Assembly: GCF_003725335.1 (NCBI RefSeq)
Contig: NZ_QIBY01000015.1
Span: 1 to 55,110, forward strand
DNA length: 55,110 nt
Origin: Parvibacter caecicola
Lineage (GTDB): Bacteria > Actinomycetota > Coriobacteriia > Coriobacteriales > Eggerthellaceae
Reading direction: 5' to 3'
In this document: piece by piece, positions 1 through 8,779 of the stretch
Position numbering within the stretch: the first letter of the stretch is position 1
Layout of the letters: every line of letters begins with the position of its first letter
Translations under genes and position numbers: made by a program
The notes under the pieces: model-generated
Database searches by the model: none
What the model was told of the DNA's origin: nothing
Seen by the model: the letters and a program-made list of their open reading frames with translations, nothing else

Positions 1-13
1 GCTCTCGAGGGGG

Positions 14-39
14 CGGGCGGGGGCGTTTGCCCCCGCCCG
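14..39 (-). terminator. GC-rich hairpin after the Fe-S subunit gene
   Basis: An 11-bp perfect stem (14-24 with 29-39) with a four-base loop lies just past the stop of the ferredoxin-type subunit gene. There is no T-run, so it may be a weak terminator or an RNA-stabilising hairpin. It suggests that the molybdenum enzyme operon ends here and lacks a third (membrane anchor) gene. Confidence 0.45.
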
Positions 40-67
40 GCGGGCCGGCCCTAACGGGCCGCCCCGC

Positions 68-724
68 CTAGCCCTGCCACTTCCTGTCGCGCAGGATGTA
101 GGCGAAGCTGGGCTCGTTGCCGGCGTTGGGCAACTTGTACACGTCGGAGTCGGAGTACTCTTTGGCAAGCTCTCCCACCGTGATGCGGTTGCCGGTATAG
201 AGGTTGTCATAGGAGCGGTCCACATCGTAACCGATGGCGGGCGCTTCGAAGCTCTCGATGCCCTTGTCCAGGTCGCCGAAGAAGCGGGCGCGGCCGCCGC
301 ACTGGATGACGCACTGGGGCAGGCCGCCGGCAGCGGTGATCTGGTCGCACAGAGTGCACTTCTCCACCACGCGCTCCTCCTCATTCAGATAGCGCACGCC
401 GTAGGGGCAGGCCATGGCGCAGAACTGGCAGCCGATGCACTTCTCCTTGTCCACCTGCACGGTGCCGTCGGCCAGCTTGTGGCTGGCCTCGGTGGGGCAC
501 ACGCTCACGCAGGCGGGGTTCTCGCAGTGCTGGCACTGCACCGGCAGGTAGTACATCTCCACGTCGTTGGTTTTGGCATAGCCGTCCTTCTTCACGGGGC
601 CGATGCGCAGCACCTTGTTCCAGTAGCTGCCGATGGGCACGTTGTTCACGGCCTTGCAGGCCACCATGCAGGCGAGGCACCCGACGCAGCGGTTAAGGTC
701 GGTGACGATAGCGTACTGGGTCAT
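68..724 (-). CDS. Four-cluster ferredoxin-like electron transfer subunit of a molybdopterin oxidoreductase (DmsB/NrfC type)
   Basis: 218 aa with the 16-cysteine layout of DmsB-type subunits: CVGCLACMVAC near residue 15, CQHCENPACVSVCP near 65, CIGCQFCAMACPYG near 97, and a final CTLC followed 11 residues later by CVIQC. These should hold four [4Fe-4S] clusters relaying electrons to or from the catalytic subunit encoded just upstream (3 bp gap). There is no signal peptide, as is usual when this subunit is exported by hitch-hiking on the Tat-bearing partner. The start is an ATG next to the upstream stop. No NrfD/DmsC membrane anchor follows, so the quinone link must come from elsewhere. Family assignment is firm; the physiological electron donor is unknown. 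Confidence 0.93.
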   Translation of the reverse strand: MTQYAIVTDLNRCVGCLACMVACKAVNNVPIGSYWNKVLRIGPVKKDGYAKTNDVEMYYLPVQCQHCENPACVSVCPTEASHKLADGTVQVDKEKCIGCQFCAMACPYGVRYLNEEERVVEKCTLCDQITAAGGLPQCVIQCGGRARFFGDLDKGIESFEAPAIGYDVDRSYDNLYTGNRITVGELAKEYSDSDVYKLPNAGNEPSFAYILRDRKWQG

Positions 725-727
725 GGC

Positions 728-3700
728 TTAGGCCTCCTCTCGAATCTGGTAGTTGGGCAGCCAATCCTTCAGGCGCGGGTCGGAGGCATCGTAGATGATC
801 TCGGTGCCGTCCTCGGGCGCGCAAGGCACCACCTTGCCGTCGGGACAGTTCTCCGGCGTTGCCTTGTAAATCTTCACCGGCACGCCGCGCATGTGCGAAC
901 TTCCGATGAACTTGTCCTGACCGTAGGGGTTCCAGATGCACTCGATGTTGGAGAGCAAGCAGCCATGGGTGGGTGCCGGCAGCTCCGGGAACCACCAAGC
1001 GTGCTCGGCGTTGGCCCAGCCGGGAGCGATGCCGTGGTAGAGGTCCACCACCTGGCGCACCTTGCCCCACTCGGTTTCGATCCAGGCCCAGTCGCCCTGC
1101 TCCAGCCCCAGCGCCTCGGCGTCGTCGGGGTTGAGCTCCAGGCGCGGCGCCGGCCACAGCTCGCGGCACCAGGGCAGTTGGCGATGCTCGCTGTGGAAGT
1201 ACACCGGGATACGGCGGCCGGTGGTGAGGATGATCGGGTACTCCTCCAGGTCGATCTGGCCGCCCTGGGCAGAGCTGGCCGGCGGCTCGTAGTTGGGCAT
1301 CATTTCCTTGATGACGTCGAACTTGCCGGGCTCGTACTCGTTGGCCATATCCAGGCACAGGGTTTCAAAGGCCATCGACCAGAACTGCACCAGGCCGTTG
1401 GGAGTGGGGCAGCCGAAGTTGTTCACCGGCTCGCCGGTGGCGGGGTCGGTGGACCAAGGGGCGGCGGTGCAGGCGTCCTTGCCCATGCGCATCCAGCCGG
1501 TTTCGAAGCGGCGGTAGGTGCCCCAGCGGTTCGGCTCGATTTCCTTGGCGTTGATCCAGCCGTTCTCCTGGAAATCATCGCGGAAGTCCTCCCAGTGCTC
1601 CCACTTGCAGCCGGGGTACTTGTCGCTGAAACCGGACACCTCGTTGTGGGCCTGGAACCAGTCCTCCAGGCGATCGTCGTGCAGGTATGCGCCCGGAGCA
1701 TCGCCCTTAATGTTGGTCCAGGTGCCGTTAGGATTGCCCTTCTTCTCAAGCGCCTCGAAAATCAGGCGGTTGATGTCGTAGTCGAACTTGGTGTCGGCCG
1801 GAGGCTCGATGGCGCGCTGGGTGAGGCCGATGCCGCCGGAAGCGCCCTGGGATACGCGGATGCAGTTCAGCTCGGTCCAGTGCTGGCAGGGCAGGATGAT
1901 GTCGGCCATCTCGGTGCCGGGATGGTGGAACATGTTGATGTCCACCCAGAAGTCCAGCTGCTGCAGGGCTTCCCAGGCCAGCGTGGCGTTGGACATGTTC
2001 ATGAAGGAGCCAGACTCGTTAATGCCGCCGCGCAGACGGTACTCGCCGTTGCCCAGGCAGGCCTCCCAGATGAGGGTGGCGTCGGCCCATTCGCCGTAGT
2101 AGGGCAACATGGGGAATTTGCCTGCGCCGATCATCTTGCCATGCACTTCCCGCTTGTCGGGGATGTTCATGGGGTCTACGTCCACGTCCGACAGGTAGAA
2201 CGGAGGGCACATAATCTCGCCGGTGAGGGCGCCCATGCCCTTCAGGGTGTATTTCACTTCCTCGGGCATGTTGGTGCCGGGAGCGGCAGTGGACTGCTCG
2301 TCCACCGGCGTACGGGACAGGCCGCGGTTGCCGGCGGGGCCGTCGAAGTTGCCGGAGGTGTACATGAGGTTGATCACCGCGCGCACCGTTTGGGTGCAGT
2401 TGCCAATCTGGTCGGGGGCGAGGTTCAGGTGAATGCCACCGTTACCGTAGTTCTGACCCTCGGGGCGGGTGAGCCATACCACGCAGGACTCCTCGATGAG
2501 CTGCGGGTCAAGGCCGGTAATCTCAGAGGCCCACTGGGGGGTGCAGTCCTTCACCGAGTTGGCAAGGTAGCTCCACACGGGGCGGGCGATGTGCTTGGTG
2601 CCGTCCGCCAGCGTCACCTCATGCTCGCCGAACAGGTCGAAGTCTATGCCGGCCTCTTCCAGCTCCCAGTAGGAAATGGGCGGCAGATAGCCCTCTTGGG
2701 ACGTGCCCTCGTACACCACTTCCATCTGGTCGCGGGTGGGGGCCACGTGGTTGCAACCTTCCCATTGGGTAACGTCGGCGTCCCAGTACACCAGGCCGCC
2801 TTTGCCGTCGTTGGCCTTCTGGTTCCAGGCGTAGAACTTGTGGGGGCTGCCGCCCTCCACCAGGTCGCACTCCTTCAACAGACGGGTCTTCAGCTTAGTG
2901 CCGATGAAGTCTTGCAGCGGCGGCACCTGGATGGGGGACGTGAGGTCGAGGTACCGACCGCCCGTGGGCTCCATGTCCTCCACTACCAGCAGAGAGGCGT
3001 CGGTCCAGCGCTTCACAAACTCCCAGTCCACCAGGTCTTTCTCAATCATGATATGCTGCCAGGCGAGCGCCAGCGCCCCGTCGGTGCCGGGCTCGAGGTT
3101 CAGCCAGTAATCGGCCTCCTTGCCGGAACCGGACAGACGCGGGTCGACGCAGATGTGGGTCTCGGCAGCGGTCATGCGGTCCACCAGGTTGCGGCAGGAG
3201 TCGTCGTAGTTGGAGTTCTCCGGCGCGGTGCCCCACTGCACGTACACCCGTGGTCCGTCGCGCAGCGCCATCCACGGCGCGCCGTCAACGGAGGAAATCC
3301 AGCCCATCAGACGACGGGGGCCCTTGCAGATTTCCGAAGCCACGTGGGCATTGGGGGTTTGGAACAGCCACTTGTAGAACGCGTAGGGGCCGTACACCCA
3401 CTGGCGCGACGTGCCGCACATGTTGAAGATGCACTCGCCGCCGTACTGATCGATCAGCTCTTGGAACTTAGTGCCGATGGTGTCCATGGCCTCGTCCCAG
3501 CTGATGCGCTGCCAACCGGGCTCTTCGCCCTTGGGGTTAGTGCGCTTCAGCGGATGGTAGATGCGGGACGGATGATAGGCCGCCTGAATGGAGCTCTGCG
3601 ATTTGCCGCAGCAGTTGCCGGAGCTTTGGAACGACGACTGATCGCCCTCCACCTTCACCGCGCGCCCGTTCTCGACGGTCACCCACACGCCGCATTCCAT

Positions 3701-3871
3701 CTTGCCGCAGCCGCGGCAGCAGGTGCGGACGCGCTTGATCTCGCCTCCGCGACTGGGGGCCTCGGCATCCTCGGCCAAGGCAACGTGAGGTGCCGCCGCA
3801 AGCGCCCCGGCAACCACAGTGGCAGCCGACAGCTTGGCGAAAGCGCGACGGGTTAGATTGAGTTTTCCCAT
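728..3871 (-). CDS. Tat-exported molybdopterin oxidoreductase catalytic subunit (DMSO reductase superfamily)
   Basis: 1047 aa. The N-terminus has a twin-arginine signal (TRRAFAKL, residues 7-14) with an AXA cleavage site near residue 33. A [4Fe-4S] site follows (C51/C52, C55, C60 and a later NCCGKS), then the long bis-MGD fold. The C-terminal dinucleotide-binding domain begins near residue 830 (YPIILTTGRRIPVYFHSEHR). The start is ATG with a strong GGAGGAGG ribosome site. It forms a two-gene operon with the Fe-S subunit and diverges from a LuxR-type regulator. That arrangement resembles the inducible dehydroxylases and reductases of Eggerthella and Gordonibacter (for example Dadh-type catechol dehydroxylases), so it probably reduces an organic electron acceptor outside the membrane. 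The substrate cannot be read from sequence alone. Confidence 0.92.
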   Translation of the reverse strand: MGKLNLTRRAFAKLSAATVVAGALAAAPHVALAEDAEAPSRGGEIKRVRTCCRGCGKMECGVWVTVENGRAVKVEGDQSSFQSSGNCCGKSQSSIQAAYHPSRIYHPLKRTNPKGEEPGWQRISWDEAMDTIGTKFQELIDQYGGECIFNMCGTSRQWVYGPYAFYKWLFQTPNAHVASEICKGPRRLMGWISSVDGAPWMALRDGPRVYVQWGTAPENSNYDDSCRNLVDRMTAAETHICVDPRLSGSGKEADYWLNLEPGTDGALALAWQHIMIEKDLVDWEFVKRWTDASLLVVEDMEPTGGRYLDLTSPIQVPPLQDFIGTKLKTRLLKECDLVEGGSPHKFYAWNQKANDGKGGLVYWDADVTQWEGCNHVAPTRDQMEVVYEGTSQEGYLPPISYWELEEAGIDFDLFGEHEVTLADGTKHIARPVWSYLANSVKDCTPQWASEITGLDPQLIEESCVVWLTRPEGQNYGNGGIHLNLAPDQIGNCTQTVRAVINLMYTSGNFDGPAGNRGLSRTPVDEQSTAAPGTNMPEEVKYTLKGMGALTGEIMCPPFYLSDVDVDPMNIPDKREVHGKMIGAGKFPMLPYYGEWADATLIWEACLGNGEYRLRGGINESGSFMNMSNATLAWEALQQLDFWVDINMFHHPGTEMADIILPCQHWTELNCIRVSQGASGGIGLTQRAIEPPADTKFDYDINRLIFEALEKKGNPNGTWTNIKGDAPGAYLHDDRLEDWFQAHNEVSGFSDKYPGCKWEHWEDFRDDFQENGWINAKEIEPNRWGTYRRFETGWMRMGKDACTAAPWSTDPATGEPVNNFGCPTPNGLVQFWSMAFETLCLDMANEYEPGKFDVIKEMMPNYEPPASSAQGGQIDLEEYPIILTTGRRIPVYFHSEHRQLPWCRELWPAPRLELNPDDAEALGLEQGDWAWIETEWGKVRQVVDLYHGIAPGWANAEHAWWFPELPAPTHGCLLSNIECIWNPYGQDKFIGSSHMRGVPVKIYKATPENCPDGKVVPCAPEDGTEIIYDASDPRLKDWLPNYQIREEA

Positions 3872-4295
3872 TCCTCCTCCTTCTCTTTACACCTCTTACT
3901 AACAATGCGAAGAACTAGAAAGGCGGCCCGCGGACCGTGCCGTCTGCAGCAGAGACGTGAATCACCGGGATGCAAGAAAAACCGATGCGACTCTTTTTCC
4001 CTGCGCGCCGCGACCCCATATCGCGAACTCCCGAAACGTACTCCCCTTTTCTTCGCGTGGCATCAGAATGCCAAAACCGTCGCCATGGCGCATCATGCAT
4101 TTTTGCTTGTTTGACGATTTTATTACAGAGACAGGGGAGCCCTTGCCTCATGCATTATTCATGATTTCCCCGCTAGAAGCCTCTTTTTTTTACATTTACC
4201 CGCGGCTACTTCCCGTCTGCGCCCGGAATGACACCTCGGCGCGCTATAATGCAGCAGTTACGTTCACTTAAAGCCAGGGGGGCTTCGCAACAATC
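3872..4295. promoter_or_regulatory. Divergent intergenic region between the molybdenum enzyme operon and its regulator
   Basis: 424 bp between two divergent start codons. It is visibly more AT-rich than the flanking genes. A perfect TATAAT sits at 4245-4250 on the + strand, about 45 bp before the regulator's ATG, but no good -35 lies at the right distance. That fits an activator-dependent or weak promoter. A GGGGGG ribosome site precedes the ATG at 4296. No clear palindromic operator was recognised by eye. Confidence 0.4.
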
Positions 4296-5789
4296 ATGGG
4301 GATGCGGGAAAAGGCGAAAGAGCGCCTGCAAGAGGTGCCGCTTATAAGCCTGTTCAATTTGCGTATGCTGGGCTTCGCCCTTATCCGCGCCTGGGTGTAC
4401 CTCATGTTTTTGGGGGCGGCTACCAGCGTGGTGACGTGGAATGGCGACCCGCTGCCCCCGGCGGCGTTTTTAGGTTCCACCCTGTGCTTGTGCGCGCTTT
4501 TATTCTCCTGCGCCTTCATCCGCAAGTACAACGTGTTTATCACCGGCACCAAGGTCTTCCGCATCGCCGGACCCATCTGCACCTGCGTGGGCACCTTGTG
4601 CCTGGCCAGCGCCACCCTGCCCGATGCGCCCCAGGTGCCGCTGTGCGTTTTGGGCGCCGTCACTACCGGTATCGGGTCGGGCATCATCGATTTGGGCTAC
4701 GGCGATTTGTACCGCGCCGTACAGCCCATGCGTACCACTCTCGAAGCGCCGCTGGCCTTCCTGTTGGCCGCCGTGGTCTACTTGGCGGTGCAGTTTCTGC
4801 CCCCCGTCGCCGATGTGCTCATCGTGGCGGCGCTGCCGGCCGTGAGCGGCTACATCCTGTTCGTGCACTTCCAGGTGTGGTCCCCCAAGCACGAGTTCGC
4901 CGTGCTGCCGTTCAAAATCCACCTGGGGGCCTTCTCGTGGAAGATCGGCGCCTGCGCCTGCCTCATCGGCATCGCCGACGGCGTGGTGCGGGCGGTGTTC
5001 CTATCCACCAGCGATACCACCGTGCAGGACTTCTACCGCTTTCCCCTGGTGTGGGCCGGCATCATCACCCTTGCGATCATATACGGCTGCGCACTTTTCT
5101 CCCGCGAGCGCGGCTTTAAGCCCATGTACCGCACCGTGATGTTCATCATGGCCATCTTCTTCATGCTGCTGCCGGTGTTCACCGGTCATTCGGAAATCGA
5201 AAGCATCATCGGCCTGGCCGGCTACGGCACCTTCAACGTGCTCATTTGGATTTTGCTGGCGGACATCACCTCCACCTACCGCCTTTCCGGCATCATGGTG
5301 TTCGGCATGGGCTGGGGCATGGTTACCCTGGGGGTGCTGCTGGGCACGCAGCTGGGGCAAATCGTGTGCCTGGGCGCCCCGTTCTCGCCGCAGCTGCTCA
5401 GCCTCATCGCGCTGCTGGCCACGGTGGCCATCCTCATTTCCTATATGTTCGTGTTCAGCGAGAGCGACCTGGAGTCCATGGCCACTTCCGAAGAGGAAGA
5501 CGGCGGCAAGGCGGTGGCGGCGGGCCAGGGGCACCCCAGCGAAACCAGCGACGGCGTGCGGCGCCAGCGGTTCCAAGACCGCTGCAACGACGTAGCCTCG
5601 CAGTTTGGCCTCACCGAGCGGGAAACCGAGATCATGGTGCTATTCGCGAAGGGGCGCAGCGCCGCCCGCATTCAGGAGGAACTGTTCCTCTCCCGCGGCA
5701 CTGTAAGCACCCACCTGCGCCATGTGTACCAGAAGCTGGATGTGCACTCCAAGCAAGAACTGCTCGACGTAATCGAGGGTACTGGATAG
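4296..5789 (+). CDS. Membrane-embedded LuxR-type transcriptional regulator
   Basis: 497 aa. Residues ~15-390 are a series of hydrophobic segments (about ten to twelve membrane passes). A polar linker (~395-430) follows, then a C-terminal LuxR/GerE helix-turn-helix (FGLTERETEIMVLFAKGRS ... VSTHLRHVYQKLDVHSKQEL). This multi-pass-plus-LuxR design is greatly expanded in Eggerthellaceae, where such regulators sit beside the oxidoreductase they induce. Here it is divergent from the molybdenum enzyme operon, so it probably senses that enzyme's substrate in the membrane and activates the operon. A second in-frame ATG occurs two codons downstream. Architecture is certain; ligand and target are inferred. 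Confidence 0.9.
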   Translation: MGMREKAKERLQEVPLISLFNLRMLGFALIRAWVYLMFLGAATSVVTWNGDPLPPAAFLGSTLCLCALLFSCAFIRKYNVFITGTKVFRIAGPICTCVGTLCLASATLPDAPQVPLCVLGAVTTGIGSGIIDLGYGDLYRAVQPMRTTLEAPLAFLLAAVVYLAVQFLPPVADVLIVAALPAVSGYILFVHFQVWSPKHEFAVLPFKIHLGAFSWKIGACACLIGIADGVVRAVFLSTSDTTVQDFYRFPLVWAGIITLAIIYGCALFSRERGFKPMYRTVMFIMAIFFMLLPVFTGHSEIESIIGLAGYGTFNVLIWILLADITSTYRLSGIMVFGMGWGMVTLGVLLGTQLGQIVCLGAPFSPQLLSLIALLATVAILISYMFVFSESDLESMATSEEEDGGKAVAAGQGHPSETSDGVRRQRFQDRCNDVASQFGLTERETEIMVLFAKGRSAARIQEELFLSRGTVSTHLRHVYQKLDVHSKQELLDVIEGTG

Positions 5790-5847
5790 CTGACACATGA
5801 CGTTATCCCCGTCCCCTGTCAGCCCCTAAGGCTCGCCTTCGCCGTAC

Positions 5848-5878
5848 TTCGTAGGGCAGAGATTCTATCTCTGCCTAA
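5848..5878. repeat. Half copy of a dispersed hairpin repeat
   Basis: The left arm of the 87-bp element seen in full at 7688-7774 and 9941-10027. It contains a 9-bp stem (GGCAGAGAT / ATCTCTGCC). The right arm is missing. It lies past the ends of the LuxR and ecfT genes, which converge here. Confidence 0.75.
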
Positions 5879-5925
5879 ACCATCAGCCGCACTTGCTCAC
5901 CTGACCGAAGCGGCCCCCTCAACTC

Positions 5926-6681
5926 CTACAGGACAATCGCCACCACCAGGATGGCCACGCTCACGGCCAGGGCGATGTAATCGCGGGCGGCCAGCGGGTA
6001 CTGTTTGAAGCCGCTGTCACGGGTGCGCAGGTGGAAGCCCCGCACCTCGGCGGCGATGGCGGCGCTGTTGGTTTTGCGCACCGAGCTCACCAGCAACGGC
6101 ACGCACAAAGGCACCATCAGGCGAACCTTCTTCACCAGCGAACCATCGAACTCCACCCCGCGGGCGGTTTGCGCCTCCATGATGCCGGCCATGTTGTTCA
6201 TGAACACGGGGATGAAGTGCACGGTGCTGGTGAAAGTGAAGGCGTACTTGTAGGGCACGTGCAGCTGCTTCACCGCCGAGTTGGTGATGTCGCTCATCTT
6301 GGTGACGTAGAACACCAAAAAAAGCGGGATGGAAGCGGTCATCAGCCGAATGATTACCGTGAGGGCCGCCAGCAGGCTGCCGGTACCGATGAAGCCCCAG
6401 GGCAGCGGCACCAGCTGGGCGCCGCGGGGGGTGGTGAGCAAAATGACCGCCGCCAGGATTACCGAAAACGCCAGCACCCCTTTGCAGAGCCCCACCGTTT
6501 CCCGCATCATGTGGCAGCTGGCGGCCAGCGCCAGGGCGGCGACGAACAGAAGCGCCAGAAACGCCAGATTAGTGGTGCAGAAGCAGGCGATGGCCAGAAT
6601 CACTGCGCAGATCAGCTTCACCGACGGGTTCATGCGGTGCAGAAAACTGGTGCCGGGCACGTACTCCAAAAACTTCGCCAT
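5926..6681 (-). CDS. ecfT: ECF transporter transmembrane component EcfT
   Basis: 251 aa from the ATG at 6681 (MAKFLEYVPG). This start has a GGAAGGGGG ribosome site and lies 2 bp after the stop of the upstream ATPase gene, so the longer frame running back into that gene is not used. There are four to six membrane segments, then the cytoplasmic coupling region with the characteristic A-x-x-x-R-G motif (AAEVRGFHLR) that docks on the ATPases. It should form the shared energy-coupling module with the two ATPases and the S component upstream. It is the last gene of the operon. Confidence 0.92.
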   Translation of the reverse strand: MAKFLEYVPGTSFLHRMNPSVKLICAVILAIACFCTTNLAFLALLFVAALALAASCHMMRETVGLCKGVLAFSVILAAVILLTTPRGAQLVPLPWGFIGTGSLLAALTVIIRLMTASIPLFLVFYVTKMSDITNSAVKQLHVPYKYAFTFTSTVHFIPVFMNNMAGIMEAQTARGVEFDGSLVKKVRLMVPLCVPLLVSSVRKTNSAAIAAEVRGFHLRTRDSGFKQYPLAARDYIALAVSVAILVVAIVL

Positions 6682-6683
6682 GG

Positions 6684-7517
6684 TTACCGACCCCCTTCCG
6701 CGGCGACACCCTCCAGGGCTTCCGCCAACTGTTCTACCGTGTTCGCATCCGCCACCGCGACCGGGCAATCAGGCACCTGCTGCTGCAGCCCCATGGCCAC
6801 GGCTGTGGCCTGGGGCGGAATGACGGAGGCCCGCTTGAGCACCTCTTGGTTGCGCAGCACCTCGAAGGTGGGGCCGTCGGCTACCACGCGCCCATCGGTC
6901 ATGGCTATCACGCGGCAGGCGAAATCCCCCACCACCTCCATGTCGTGGCACACCATCACAACGGTGGTTCCTTGAGCGTTCAGCTGGGCCACCGTTTCCA
7001 TCACCTTCTGGCATTCGCGAAAGTCCAGGCCGGTAGTAGGTTCGTCCAGGATGACCGTGGGGGGCTTCAGCGCGATGATCGAGGCCAGCGCCAGCAGCTG
7101 CCGCGTGCCCCGGTTCAGCAGGTAGGGCTCGGCGTCGGAGTCGAAGCCGAAGCGGGCGATGATCTCGTCCACCTGCGCCTCGGCGTCGGGCCCTTGCTCC
7201 CCCAGCACCTGGAAGCCGAACAGCAGCTCTTCCCGCACGCTGTTGCAGCAGATTTGCCGGTCGGGGTTTTGAAACAGGAAGCCCACCTTGCGGGCGATTT
7301 GGCTGGTTTTCAGCTGGCTGGTGGGCACGCCGTCCACCAGCACCTCCCCCGCCGTGGGCTTCAGCAGCCCATTGGCCAGGCGCATGGTGGTGGATTTCCC
7401 CGCGCCGTTGGTGCCCACGAAAGCCACGAAATCGCCATCGCGGATGGTGAAGCTGACGTCCTTGAGCACCGCCAGCTCCCCATCGTAGGAAGCGCTCACA
7501 TTCTTGAACTCGATCAT
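6684..7517 (-). CDS. ecfA: ECF transporter ATPase, second copy
   Basis: 277 aa from ATG 7517 (MIEFKNVSASYDG), preceded by AGAAGGGC. Walker A is GTNGAGKST, the Q-loop is FQNPDRQ, and Walker B is TVILDEPTTGLD. The ABC signature is degenerate: LNRGTRQ in place of LSGGQ, so this subunit may form the weaker ATP site of a heterodimer with the other ATPase. It pairs with the product of 7795-8646 to power the transporter. The 277-bp gap upstream is filled by hairpin repeats rather than coding sequence; the extended open frame through it is not credible. Confidence 0.92.
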   Translation of the reverse strand: MIEFKNVSASYDGELAVLKDVSFTIRDGDFVAFVGTNGAGKSTTMRLANGLLKPTAGEVLVDGVPTSQLKTSQIARKVGFLFQNPDRQICCNSVREELLFGFQVLGEQGPDAEAQVDEIIARFGFDSDAEPYLLNRGTRQLLALASIIALKPPTVILDEPTTGLDFRECQKVMETVAQLNAQGTTVVMVCHDMEVVGDFACRVIAMTDGRVVADGPTFEVLRNQEVLKRASVIPPQATAVAMGLQQQVPDCPVAVADANTVEQLAEALEGVAAEGGR

Positions 7518-7585
7518 ATTCGCCCTTCTTTGTTCCAGCGTCCAGCACGCGTCCCAAATCCATCGGGTCGCGCACGTCTCCTCCC

Positions 7586-7672
7586 AACACGCGGCCGGAG
7601 ACCTATCGGGCTGCGCCCCGTCTCCGACGAACACGCGACCGGAGGCCCGTCGGGCTGCGCCCGCCTCCGATG
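7586..7672. repeat. Two tandem ~43-bp hairpin units with compensating changes
   Basis: Units at 7586-7629 and 7630-7672 share most bases. Each can fold with an outer stem that differs between units but still pairs: GGAGAC with GTCTCC in the first, GGAGGC with GCCTCC in the second. Both enclose an inner GGGC/GCCC stem. The paired substitutions imply that the fold, not the sequence, is kept. Confidence 0.65.
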
Positions 7673-7687
7673 AACTCCCAACCGGGG

Positions 7688-7774
7688 TTCGTAGGGCAGA
7701 GATTCTATCTCTGCCTAACGGAGGGCCCGCATGCGTTTGCAACCCAGGCAGACATAGAATGTCTGCCCTACGAA
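7688..7774. repeat. 87-bp dispersed inverted-repeat element, full copy
   Basis: Two arms in inverted orientation (7688-7720 and 7746-7774), each beginning at its outer end with TTCGTAGGGCAGA and each able to form its own 9-bp hairpin. A ~25-bp variable centre separates them. It has the same length and layout as the copy at 9941-10027. There is no coding capacity; it resembles a REP/BIME-type element. Confidence 0.8.
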
Positions 7775-7794
7775 TCTACCTGCAATCCTTCGCC

Positions 7795-8646
7795 TTACGC
7801 CCCTGCTCCGGCAAGCACTTCGCGGCACACGTCTGTGGCGGCGGCCACGTTGCGCACGGCGGGGCCGTTGTAGAGGCCCGCCCCCTTCAGGCGGTTCACC
7901 AACGTGGTGGAGCGGGGGCAGTTCACCCCCAACGCCAACAGCTCGTCCGAATGGGCCAGCACCGTCTCGGGCGCATCGGCGAAGCGAATCTGCCCGTCGT
8001 CCACGATCACCAGCAAATCGGCGTACTCCGAAAGCAGCGCGATCTTCTGCTCCACCACCACAACCGTGGTGCCGTTTTCCCGCGCGTAGCGGGCCAGCAG
8101 CCGAAACACCGCCTCCGATGAAGCGGGGTCCAGCTCGGCGGTGGGCTCGTCCAGCACCAACGCTTTCGGCCGCAACGCGATGATGGAGGCCAGCGCCACT
8201 TTCTGCTTCTGACCGCCGGACAGGCTGTCGATGGGACGGTTCAGCAACTCGATGATGCCCATGGCCGCAAGCGCTTCGTGCACGCGACCGGGAATTTCCT
8301 CCTTCGGCACGCCGAAGTTCTCCAGGCCATAAAGGATTTCGTCTTCCACCACGGCGGACACCATCTGCGAATCGATGTCTTGGCACACCGACCCCACCAA
8401 CGCCGAAAGGTCGGTGAGGGAGGCCTCCACCGTGTCCAGCCCCTCCACCGTCACGCTGCCGTAGAAGTCGCCGGGATAGCAGTGGGGAATGATGCCGTTG
8501 ATGGCGTAGGTGAGGGTGGACTTGCCGCTGCCGGCCGCCCCGGTGATGCCGCAAAAGCAACCGTCCGGAATGGCCAGCGTGATGTCGCGCAGCACCGGCG
8601 CCACTCCTTCGCGGTACTGGAAACTGAAATCTTGGAACTGGATCAT
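7795..8646 (-). CDS. ecfA: ECF transporter ATPase, first copy
   Basis: 283 aa. Walker A is GAAGSGKST, with a normal ABC signature LSGGQKQK and Walker B LVLDEPTAELD, then the EcfA C-terminal region. It couples ATP hydrolysis to the EcfT scaffold, and its intact signature complements the degenerate one of the downstream ATPase. ATG start at 8646 with GAAAGG upstream. An inverted-repeat element (8671-8763) lies between it and the S-component gene, so expression of the last three genes may be modulated relative to the first. Confidence 0.93.
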   Translation of the reverse strand: MIQFQDFSFQYREGVAPVLRDITLAIPDGCFCGITGAAGSGKSTLTYAINGIIPHCYPGDFYGSVTVEGLDTVEASLTDLSALVGSVCQDIDSQMVSAVVEDEILYGLENFGVPKEEIPGRVHEALAAMGIIELLNRPIDSLSGGQKQKVALASIIALRPKALVLDEPTAELDPASSEAVFRLLARYARENGTTVVVVEQKIALLSEYADLLVIVDDGQIRFADAPETVLAHSDELLALGVNCPRSTTLVNRLKGAGLYNGPAVRNVAAATDVCREVLAGAGA

Positions 8647-8670
8647 GATTGCCTTTCCTCTTTTTCGAGT

Positions 8671-8763
8671 GTGTCAAGGGGACGTTCACTTTTGACACAT
8701 CGATTCTCGGTTCGAAAAAGAACGGACCAACGGATGTGTCAAAAGTGAACGTCCCCCTGACAC
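8671..8763. repeat. 93-bp inverted-repeat element with 30-bp arms
   Basis: The arm at 8671-8700 and the reverse complement of 8734-8763 match at 29 of 30 bases. Each arm is itself partly palindromic (GTGTCAA ... TTGACAC). The central 33 bp are unrelated to the other repeat family. Position: between the S-component and ATPase genes of the ECF operon. Confidence 0.85.
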
Positions 8764-8779
8764 CCCCGCCGTGTAAGGG

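Noticed and set aside
479-3856. 1125-codon open frame antisense to the molybdenum enzyme gene
   Set aside because: High-GC mirror frame rich in His, Val, Gly and Ala with no recognisable domain; the opposite strand encodes a clear Tat-exported oxidoreductase.
6682-6768. N-terminal extension of EcfT into the ATPase gene
   Set aside because: The ATG at 6681 has a good ribosome site and a normal EcfT N-terminus; the extension is Gly/Arg-rich shadow sequence.
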